Source: RUG760 sp045642205 (GTDB taxonomy: Bacteria; Bacillota; Clostridia; Lachnospirales; Bianqueaceae). From it: DNA of 6,147 nt. The notes below the pieces were generated by a model, which saw only the letters and a program-made list of their open reading frames with translations, searched no databases and was not told where the DNA came from. The DNA is taken from contig JAZUIK010000154.1 of NCBI GenBank assembly GCA_045642205.1, forward strand, positions 1 through 6,147, given 5' to 3'. The translations under genes were made by a program, and so were the position numbers. Shown piece by piece: positions 1-5,083 of the stretch; the stretch's first letter is position 1; the number at the start of each line of letters is the position of its first letter.

Positions 1-2
1 TC

Positions 3-407
3 GACAGAGTCACCGTGAATCCCCCCTACATGGTCGGTCAGACTATCCAAAACGAAAGCGACTCCGTTCGGATCGCTCGTCACGAAGTCGCCTGTACCTT
101 AAGGGATGTCTGTGAAGCTGCGGCTTACGCACTGAAATACCATGGATATCTGTACATGGTCCATCGCCCCGAGAGATTAGCGGAGATCTTCTCTGAAATG
201 GAACGGGTCCATCTGACTCCCAAATCCATGCAGCTGATCCAGCCCTTTGCCGGCAAGGGCGCTACCCAGGTTGTAATCATGGCTTCCAGTCATGGTAATC
301 CCGGCATGAAGATCCTGCCTACTCTTAACACCTACGAATCACCCGGTGTCTATACGGAAGAGATGCTGAAGGTGTATGGAATGGATGGGCATGTACATCC
401 GCATTAA
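3..407 (+). CDS. TrmN6-like tRNA1(Val) adenine-N6 methyltransferase, C-terminal part (5' truncated)
   Basis: The reading frame is open from the left edge, so the true start lies outside the window; 134 codons and the stop are visible. The first visible residues include the NPPY motif (codons 27-38), the catalytic motif IV of SAM-dependent adenine/cytosine N-methyltransferases. The following sequence, with HRPERLAEIF and a YTEEM segment near the end, resembles the COG4123/TrmN6 family, which methylates N6 of A37 in tRNA1(Val) in the cytoplasm. The SAM-binding motif I (glycine-rich) would be upstream and cannot be seen. GTG at 15 is an internal valine of the NPPY region, not a start. The gene ends in a GHVHPH tail and is followed 8 nt later by a strong terminator, so it closes its transcription unit. 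The family is fairly clear; the exact tRNA substrate is inferred from family membership. Confidence 0.85.
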   Translation, partial: DRVTVNPPYMVGQTIQNESDSVRIARHEVACTLRDVCEAAAYALKYHGYLYMVHRPERLAEIFSEMERVHLTPKSMQLIQPFAGKGATQVVIMASSHGNPGMKILPTLNTYESPGVYTEEMLKVYGMDGHVHPH

Positions 408-415
408 AAAAATAT

Positions 416-491
416 CTCAGTCCAAAAACCTCTTTCGAATCGGTGCACCTATTGCAATGCTTCGAAAGAGGTTCTTTTGGATTGAGTTTTT
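416..491 (+). terminator. Rho-independent terminator after the methyltransferase gene
   Basis: The left arm 416-439 and right arm 461-486 can form a stem of about 24 bp. The inner 13 bp are perfect (AACCTCTTTCGAA against TTCGAAAGAGGTT); the outer TCCAAA/TTTGGA and CTCA/TGAG blocks follow after a 2-nt bulge and a G-U pair. Five T residues (487-491) follow directly. A run of seven A (406-412) on the left side means it could also work for the opposite strand. The 21-nt loop is long for a terminator and holds two 8-bp palindromes, GGTGCACC and ATTGCAAT. Confidence 0.88.
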
Positions 492-512
492 CACAAATAA
501 CTACAGATCCTG

Positions 513-540
513 TTGACATTATATGGATTGATGATATAAT
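513..540 (+). promoter_or_regulatory. Sigma-A-type promoter of the metal efflux operon
   Basis: A perfect -35 box TTGACA (513-518) is separated by 16 bp from a perfect -10 box TATAAT (535-540). A TG dinucleotide at 532-533 makes it an extended -10. Transcription should start near 547, inside the downstream inverted repeat, and give a leader of about 70 nt. A promoter this close to consensus needs a repressor to stay off, which fits the operator next to it. Confidence 0.88.
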
Positions 541-570
541 CAAACATATGAACAACCATTCATATGTTTG
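541..570 (+). promoter_or_regulatory. ArsR/SmtB-type metal-responsive operator (12-6-12 inverted repeat)
   Basis: CAAACATATGAA (541-552) and TTCATATGTTTG (559-570) are perfect inverted repeats separated by 6 nt. The central pattern TGAA-N6-TTCA is the core known from operators of the ArsR/SmtB family (SmtB, ZiaR, CzrA, CadC type), which bind DNA without metal and let go when Zn, Cd, Pb or similar ions bind. The repeat begins at the base after the -10 box and covers the expected transcription start, so a bound dimer would block initiation. The cognate repressor gene is not in the window. The symmetry is seen directly; the protein family is inferred from the core motif and the genes controlled. 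Confidence 0.82.
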
Positions 571-600
571 TTCCTGAATACCTTTGTTACTATTTTTATA

Positions 601-607
601 AAAGGAG
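601..607 (+). promoter_or_regulatory. Ribosome binding site fixing the HMA protein start at 617
   Basis: AAAGGAG lies 9 nt before ATG 617. An in-frame ATG at 608 directly abuts this site and could not use it, so 617 is the start. Confidence 0.85.
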
Positions 608-616
608 ATGCCTCTT

Positions 617-835
617 ATGAAAAAGACCTACAAGATCGAAGTCGATTGTGCTAACTGTGCTAATAAGATGGAAGTTGCTGCAAATAGCACTCCCGGTGTA
701 AAGACCGCTACCGTGAACTTTATGACCCTGAAGATGGCCGTTGAGTTCGAAGAGGGCGCTGATCCCAAGGCTGTCATGAAAGAAGTACTGAAGAACTGTA
801 AGAAAGTCGAAGACGACTGCGAGATCTATCTTTAA
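617..835 (+). CDS. Free-standing heavy-metal-associated (HMA) domain protein
   Basis: A 72-residue cytosolic protein made of one HMA (ferredoxin-like beta-alpha-beta-beta-alpha-beta) domain. The metal site is D10-C11-A-N-C14: the CxxC pair binds the ion, and the Asp before the first Cys is the variant seen in the N-terminal domain of ZntA-type Zn/Cd/Pb pumps rather than in Cu chaperones. The TPGV and TVNFMTLKM segments match the family's helix-strand pattern. The acidic C-terminal end carries two more cysteines, C61 and C68 (CKKVEDDC). It is the first gene of the operon, directly behind the metal operator and 26 nt before the pump gene, so its likely partner is that ATPase, which has no such domain of its own. 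It may hand over the ion, regulate the pump or buffer metal; which of these cannot be decided here. Confidence 0.88.
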   Translation: MKKTYKIEVDCANCANKMEVAANSTPGVKTATVNFMTLKMAVEFEEGADPKAVMKEVLKNCKKVEDDCEIYL

Positions 836-861
836 TCCTTAATAACCCGGGAGGTTCGTCT

Positions 862-2757
862 ATGAACCGCAAGCAAAAGAAAATGTTACGAAGGATCCTG
901 ATCGCCATTGTACTTTTGGCGATCTTTTCTTTCCTTCCTATTGAAGAAGTCCTTGGAGGATGGCTCCGTTTCGCCCTCTTCTTGATCCCCTATCTTGTCA
1001 TTGGTTATGACATTCTTCTGAAGGCGCTCAAAGGTATCAAGAACCGTCAGCCCTTTGATGAGTGTTTCTTAATGGCCATTGCCACGATCGGTGCCATTAT
1101 CCTTGGTGATTATGTGGAAGGTGCTGCCGTTATGCTGTTCTATCAGATCGGTGAGCTGTTCCAAAGTTACGCCGTTGGCAAGAGCCGTCGTTCCATTTCC
1201 GACCTGATGGATATCCGTCCCGACTACGCCAATGTGCCTCAGGAAGATGGGTCTCTGGAGCAGGTCGATCCTGACGAAGTCGCTATCGGGTCTCTGATCG
1301 TTGTCCAGGCTGGAGAAAAGGTTCCTATCGATGGTATTGTTGTGGAAGGATCCTCCTTCCTGAATACCTCTGCTCTGACCGGTGAGAGTGTTCCCAGAAA
1401 AGTGGAAGCAGGCAGTGAAGTCATCAGCGGCTGCATCAATGAAAACGGCCTTCTGACCATCCGGACCACCAAAGAGTTCGGTGAATCCACCGCCTCCAAG
1501 ATCCTGGATCTGGTAGAGTCCTCCGGAATGAAGAAATCCAAGAGTGAACAGTTCATAACCAAGTTCGCTCGTGTCTATACTCCGGCTGTTGTCTATTCCG
1601 CTATTGCACTTGCTATCCTTCCCCCTGTAATCCGTCTGCTCCTTGGCAACACCCCCGCCTGGGGAGACTGGGTCATGCGTGCTCTGACTTTCCTGGTCAT
1701 CAGTTGTCCCTGCGCTCTGGTCGTTTCGATCCCCCTGAGCTTTTTCGGTGGTATCGGCGGTGCCAGCCGTGAGGGTATCTTGATCAAAGGAAGTGTCTAT
1801 CTCGAAGCTCTGGCCAAGACAAAGATCGTTGCCTTTGATAAGACCGGTACCCTGACGAAAGGTGTCTTCGAGGTTGTTGGCGTCCATCACACTAATCTGG
1901 ATGAAAAAGAGCTGTTAGAATATGCTGCTCTTGCGGAGGCCCACTCCTCTCATCCCATCAGCAAGTCTCTCCAGAAGGCTTATGAAAAGGTCAGCGAAGG
2001 TGCCCCTCTGGATCTTCATCGCATCCAACAAGTCGAAGAGATCAGTGGACATGGTATCCTTGCCACTGTCGATGAACACAGAGTTGCTATTGGTAACGGA
2101 AAGCTGATGACCAGAGAAGGCGTGGAAGCAATCCCTTGTCATGAAGTAGGTACCATCGTTCATATCGCCATCGACGGAAAATATGAGGGTCACATCACCA
2201 TCGCTGATGTGGTTAAACCGACAGCCAAGGAAGCCATTGCTTCCTTGAAGAAGTCCGGTGTTCGAAAGACAGTCATGCTGACCGGTGACGGAAAGATCAT
2301 TGCTGAATCTGTTGGCAATGATCTTGGGGTTGATGAAATCTGCTCTGAATTGCTGCCGGCCGATAAGGTCAGCAAAGTCGAAGAGCTTCTGACACAGAAA
2401 ACCGACACGGAGCGCCTTGCCTTTGTCGGAGATGGCATTAATGATGCTCCGGTCCTTTCCCGCGCAGACCTTGGTATTGCCATGGGCGGTCTGGGATCCG
2501 ATGCTGCTATTGAAGCAGCCGATATCGTCCTGATGGATGACGATCCCTTAAAGCTTGCCAAAGCGATCCGCATTTCCAGAAAGTGCCTGACGATCGTGTA
2601 CGAGAACATCTACTTTGCCATCGGTATCAAATTGCTCTGCCTGCTGCTGGGTGCAGTCGGTATCGCCAACATGTGGCTTGCCATCTTTGCCGATGTCGGT
2701 GTCATGGTCATTGCTGTCCTGAATGCGATCCGTGCTCTTCGGGTAAAGGAACTCTGA
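862..2757 (+). CDS. P1B-type (Zn/Cd/Pb) heavy-metal translocating ATPase
   Basis: A 631-residue integral membrane pump that uses ATP to expel divalent soft metals. The start is set by GGGAGG at 849-854, 7 nt before ATG. Motifs in order: TGES (173-176, actuator dephosphorylation loop), CPC in TM6 (C282-P-C284, ion site), DKTGT with phosphorylated D326, HP (H364-P365) and GHG (396-398) for nucleotide binding, TGD (474-476) and GDGINDAP (523-530). K590 in TM7 and D611 in TM8 are spaced 21 residues apart and fit the P1B-2 (ZntA/CadA) signature; copper pumps have Asn/Tyr and Met/Ser there. Hydrophobic segments are consistent with eight helices. It is about 100 residues shorter than ZntA or CadA because the N-terminal metal-binding domain is missing; the chain begins with a basic stretch and goes straight into TM1. 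The preceding HMA gene may replace that domain. All catalytic residues are present, so it should be active. The choice among Zn, Cd and Pb, or also Co, is not resolved. Confidence 0.95.
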   Translation: MNRKQKKMLRRILIAIVLLAIFSFLPIEEVLGGWLRFALFLIPYLVIGYDILLKALKGIKNRQPFDECFLMAIATIGAIILGDYVEGAAVMLFYQIGELFQSYAVGKSRRSISDLMDIRPDYANVPQEDGSLEQVDPDEVAIGSLIVVQAGEKVPIDGIVVEGSSFLNTSALTGESVPRKVEAGSEVISGCINENGLLTIRTTKEFGESTASKILDLVESSGMKKSKSEQFITKFARVYTPAVVYSAIALAILPPVIRLLLGNTPAWGDWVMRALTFLVISCPCALVVSIPLSFFGGIGGASREGILIKGSVYLEALAKTKIVAFDKTGTLTKGVFEVVGVHHTNLDEKELLEYAALAEAHSSHPISKSLQKAYEKVSEGAPLDLHRIQQVEEISGHGILATVDEHRVAIGNGKLMTREGVEAIPCHEVGTIVHIAIDGKYEGHITIADVVKPTAKEAIASLKKSGVRKTVMLTGDGKIIAESVGNDLGVDEICSELLPADKVSKVEELLTQKTDTERLAFVGDGINDAPVLSRADLGIAMGGLGSDAAIEAADIVLMDDDPLKLAKAIRISRKCLTIVYENIYFAIGIKLLCLLLGAVGIANMWLAIFADVGVMVIAVLNAIRALRVKEL

Positions 2758-2792
2758 TCTTCTATTCGATCATATTATCCAACATACATATC

Positions 2793-2865
2793 ATAACAAC
2801 TATAGCCGTTATCTCCTCTTGAAAATAACCTTTTCAGAGAGTGGGATAGCGGCTATAATTGTTAC
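2793..2865 (+). repeat. Long imperfect inverted repeat between the ATPase and mscS-like genes
   Basis: The left arm 2793-2813 and right arm 2845-2865 match at 18 of 21 positions (core TATAGCCGTTATC against GATAGCGGCTATA, one G-U pair). The interior adds TGAAAA (2820-2825) against TTTTCA (2831-2836) and CTCT against AGAG, so nearly the whole 73 nt could fold into one hairpin with a 5-nt loop. It may end transcription of the metal operon, but only a poor T-rich tail (ATTGTT) overlaps the right arm, so efficiency is doubtful. It also contains the likely promoter of the next gene. It could instead be a small repeated element of this genome. Confidence 0.7.
2831..2859 (+). promoter_or_regulatory. 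Putative promoter of the MscS-family gene
   Basis: TTTTCA (2831-2836, four of six -35 positions) is followed after 17 bp by a perfect TATAAT (2854-2859). Initiation near 2866 would give a leader of about 28 nt. Both boxes lie within the inverted repeat 2793-2865. The weak -35 limits confidence. Confidence 0.5.
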
Positions 2866-2879
2866 TATCATATTCCGAC

Positions 2880-2886
2880 AAAGGAG
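2880..2886 (+). promoter_or_regulatory. Ribosome binding site fixing the MscS-family start at 2894
   Basis: AAAGGAG ends 7 nt before ATG 2894. The same frame is open upstream to 2819, but a start there would lie inside the hairpin, ahead of the putative promoter and without a Shine-Dalgarno sequence. Confidence 0.85.
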
Positions 2887-2893
2887 TTTTGTT

Positions 2894-3766
2894 ATGAAAA
2901 GCAATGTGAAAAAACTTTTTCAGTCTTTGACGATAGATCTCGGCATTGCTGTTTTGATCGCCCTGATTACCTTTTTGATCGAAAAAGCCTCTGACCCCGA
3001 ATTACCCTGGCTTAAGATCGTAACCTATTTTGCCTCCTACCTGATCATCCTTGCACTAAAGGATCTGGTCGTTTTGATCCTGAACTCCATCAGTCCCAAG
3101 CAGCATCGTGCCCGCACTTTGCTGACAGTCTTGAAGAGTCTGGTGAACTATATCGGTATCTTTGCTTTTGCTGCCTGTGCACTCAAGTTTATCAACATTG
3201 ATCCTGCTGCTATCCTGGCCGGTGTTGGAATCCTGGCTCTGATCATTGGTTTTGGTGCAGAAAGTCTGATCGCTGACGCTGTTACCGGTATCTTCATGAT
3301 CTTCGAAAACCAGTACAACGTAGGTGATTATATCGAGGTCGGCGGATTCCGTGGAAAAGTCACTTCGATCGGTATCCGAACCACCTGTCTGGAGGATGCC
3401 GGCGGCAACGTTAAGATCGTCAACAATTCTGCCATGACCAACATCCTGAATCGTTCCGATCATTCTTCCAAGGCTGTCAGTGTTATCGGCATTCCCTACG
3501 AGACTGACCTGGAGGCACTGGAAGAAAAGATTCCTGCATTAATGACCTCCATCTATGAAAAGCATCAGGATACCATGCTGGCTGCTCCCATCTATCTTGG
3601 CGTGGATGAACTGGCTGAGTCCTCTGTCAATCTGAAGTTCGTTGTGGAAGTCGACGATAAAAATATCTTCTCTGCCGCACGTATCCTGAATCACGATCTC
3701 TTCATCGGCTTTAAGAAGCTTGGCGTGGAAGTTCCCTTCCCCCAGGTGGATGTACATCAGAAATAA
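2894..3766 (+). CDS. MscS-family small-conductance mechanosensitive channel
   Basis: A 290-residue membrane protein, close to the 286 residues of E. coli MscS. Channels of this family open under membrane tension and release solutes on hypo-osmotic shock. Hydrophobic helices are predicted at about 13-31, 41-63 and 77-100, followed by the pore-lining helix at about 105-135, with the glycine/alanine pattern G110-V-G112 and GFGAES (119-124). The next segment, FENQYNVGDYIEVGG (from F137), is the hallmark entry into the cytosolic beta domain, and the IVNNSAMTNILNRS region is the matching family motif. The C-terminal part (about 190-290) fits the alpha/beta domain. The first helix looks extra relative to the three-helix E. 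coli protein. E123 sits where many relatives have Gln. Because of its putative own promoter it is probably not obligatorily linked to the metal operon; it may be co-transcribed with the next gene, 30 nt downstream. Confidence 0.92.
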   Translation: MKSNVKKLFQSLTIDLGIAVLIALITFLIEKASDPELPWLKIVTYFASYLIILALKDLVVLILNSISPKQHRARTLLTVLKSLVNYIGIFAFAACALKFINIDPAAILAGVGILALIIGFGAESLIADAVTGIFMIFENQYNVGDYIEVGGFRGKVTSIGIRTTCLEDAGGNVKIVNNSAMTNILNRSDHSSKAVSVIGIPYETDLEALEEKIPALMTSIYEKHQDTMLAAPIYLGVDELAESSVNLKFVVEVDDKNIFSAARILNHDLFIGFKKLGVEVPFPQVDVHQK

Positions 3767-3784
3767 TCCAGTATTCCAACTTTC

Positions 3785-3789
3785 GAGGA
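3785..3789 (+). promoter_or_regulatory. Ribosome binding site supporting a TTG start at 3797
   Basis: GAGGA lies 7 nt before TTG 3797. The first in-frame ATG, at 3953 (codon 53), falls just before the membrane helix and has no comparable site in front of it. Confidence 0.65.
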
Positions 3790-3796
3790 CATACCA

Positions 3797-5014
3797 TTGA
3801 AAACAACGGAACAAACAACGGGTGAATATACCGCTGTCAGTGAATTTCCGCCGCTGGCGGAGGAGTTCCCCGTCACCAAAGAACCAATTCCTGTACCTCA
3901 TGAGTTTATTGCGGACACCAGCAAAGAAGAATCTGCTAAACGTCCTTCCACCATGCGGCGCATGCAGAAAATACTGGCTATGCTCTGTGCCGCAGGCTTG
4001 ACAGTAGGTGGTGCTATTTCCTTCCTGAATCCTGCAGCTCCTGTTTCTTCCGGTACGGAATCCTCCTTCCTGATAGAGTCTCCCGATGAATCATCGATCA
4101 TCGTATCGGATATCCCTGATGATTCACTGCCGGAAGATTCTGTTATAGAAGAATCCTCTGTAGAAATAGAAGAATCATCCATCATCGAGGTCGAAGCGAT
4201 CGATCTTTCCTTTGCTACGGACACCTTGAGCACTCTGCGGGAAGATCTTCTTTCCACCAATTATCTCACGTTCTATAACTACACCTTTGATCCTCCTGCA
4301 GCGCTTTCACAGCTCGTCGAGGATCATCCGGATATCGACACCTTTGTTCTGACAGAGACTTCAGTCTATCCGGCAGATTCTTCTGACTATGATCCGGAGA
4401 ATATCCGCCTGATACTCCAGGTTTCCGATTCCTTTGATCCCCTTCAATCCGAGGAAACTCCTCTATCCCTTCGTATGATGGTAGCTGATCACTTTAGTGA
4501 TGCTCCCGGAAACGGCGTATTCCTCTTTGCAGGAGGCGGTGAGATCATCGTATTAGATGGTTTCTTCGATGAAACACTTTCCTCCGAAGAAGCCCATTAC
4601 CGCCACTATGTGGGCAGTCCTACCATGTGGTTATTATCGGAAGACGCTACGGGTAAAGTTCATGATGGTGTTTTCTACGGTTCCGTAACCTCTTCCTATT
4701 ACAATGACTGGGGCGAGGGAACCGATGCCGATCAGATGGATCTGACTCCCTTTGGAACCATCACCTACGATCTGAACGATCAAGGTCGTATCGACCCGTC
4801 GCTTGTTGATATCATGCCCGCCGACATGGATTCCATCACTGCGGTCCAAAACGGATATCGCTACAAACTGGATAACGGATACCTTCAGGTCTATATCGAA
4901 CCTACGGAAGAGAATGAATTCCCCTCCTTCCGTTTCACCCCCATGGACGGATCTGTATCCAAGGTCGTATTTGATACCTCTTCCCTTTCCGCGTTGCTTG
5001 ACCTCTATCGATAA
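3797..5014 (+). CDS. Unrecognised single-pass membrane protein with acidic Ser/Glu linker and large outer domain
   Basis: I do not recognise the family of this 405-residue protein. It has four parts. Residues 1-52 form a hydrophilic tail rich in Pro, Glu and Thr. A basic patch (R54, R55, K58) precedes one hydrophobic helix at about 59-77, which by the positive-inside rule puts the tail in the cytosol and the rest outside. Residues about 85-133 form a low-complexity acidic linker with repeated ESS/EESS units, including ESSII at 98 and 126. Residues about 134-405 look globular, rich in aromatic and acidic residues, with GVFLFAGGGEIIVLDGFF and a YYNDWGEG segment; there is only one cysteine (C64, in the helix). 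The helix lacks an obvious signal-peptidase site or lipobox, so anchoring is more likely than release. Translation probably starts at TTG with GAGGA upstream. Spacing of 30 nt suggests co-transcription with the MscS-family gene, but a joint role is only a guess. Confidence 0.8.
   Translation: MKTTEQTTGEYTAVSEFPPLAEEFPVTKEPIPVPHEFIADTSKEESAKRPSTMRRMQKILAMLCAAGLTVGGAISFLNPAAPVSSGTESSFLIESPDESSIIVSDIPDDSLPEDSVIEESSVEIEESSIIEVEAIDLSFATDTLSTLREDLLSTNYLTFYNYTFDPPAALSQLVEDHPDIDTFVLTETSVYPADSSDYDPENIRLILQVSDSFDPLQSEETPLSLRMMVADHFSDAPGNGVFLFAGGGEIIVLDGFFDETLSSEEAHYRHYVGSPTMWLLSEDATGKVHDGVFYGSVTSSYYNDWGEGTDADQMDLTPFGTITYDLNDQGRIDPSLVDIMPADMDSITAVQNGYRYKLDNGYLQVYIEPTEENEFPSFRFTPMDGSVSKVVFDTSSLSALLDLYR
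4088..4187 (+). repeat. Two near-identical 16-nt units in the Ser/Glu linker
   Basis: GAATCATCGATCATCG (4088-4103) and GAATCATCCATCATCG (4172-4187) differ at one base and both encode ESSII. Between them lie further GAATCC/GAAGAATCC units. Such repeats can change copy number by slippage or recombination; whether they do here is unknown. Confidence 0.6.
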
Positions 5015-5027
5015 CTCCGGCTATAAA
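4998..5027 (+). promoter_or_regulatory. Putative promoter of the M29 aminopeptidase gene
   Basis: TTGACC (4998-5003) and TATAAA (5022-5027), each five of six consensus bases, are separated by 18 bp. The -35 lies in the last codons of the preceding gene. The leader would be about 50 nt. The -10 shares the 9-mer CGGCTATAA with the -10 region of the mscS-like gene (2850-2858). Confidence 0.5.
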
Positions 5028-5083
5028 GCAATATCCCTAATACTAATTACTTACAAATTCTACCCAAGAAAGGAACCACCCCA

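Noticed and set aside
528..543. Second small dyad TTGAT-N6-ATCAA over the -10 box
   Set aside because: Only five base pairs per arm in AT-rich sequence and largely explained by the -10 box; not enough to call a second operator.
541..570. CopY- or CsoR-type copper operator
   Set aside because: The CopY core TACANNTGTA is absent, and the symmetric TGAA-N6-TTCA core fits ArsR/SmtB sites better. The pump is of the Zn/Cd/Pb type, not a copper pump.
547..616. Metal-sensing riboswitch in the operon leader
   Set aside because: The leader is only about 70 nt, its first 24 nt are the operator, and no conserved NiCo-type architecture is visible.
1069..1890. 273-codon open frame on the minus strand
   Set aside because: It lies opposite the ATPase, whose motifs are complete in the + frame. 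Its protein is low in hydrophobic structure, has no recognisable family, and has no convincing start site.
2819..2893. Longer N-terminus for the MscS-family protein (ATG-like start at 2819)
   Set aside because: The extension would be translated from within the hairpin, upstream of the likely promoter, and without a Shine-Dalgarno sequence; AAAGGAG clearly serves ATG 2894.
3847..3861. Small GC hairpin TCCGCC-GCT-GGCGGA
   Set aside because: It lies inside the start region of a coding sequence, has no T-tract, and is only six base pairs long; probably coincidental.
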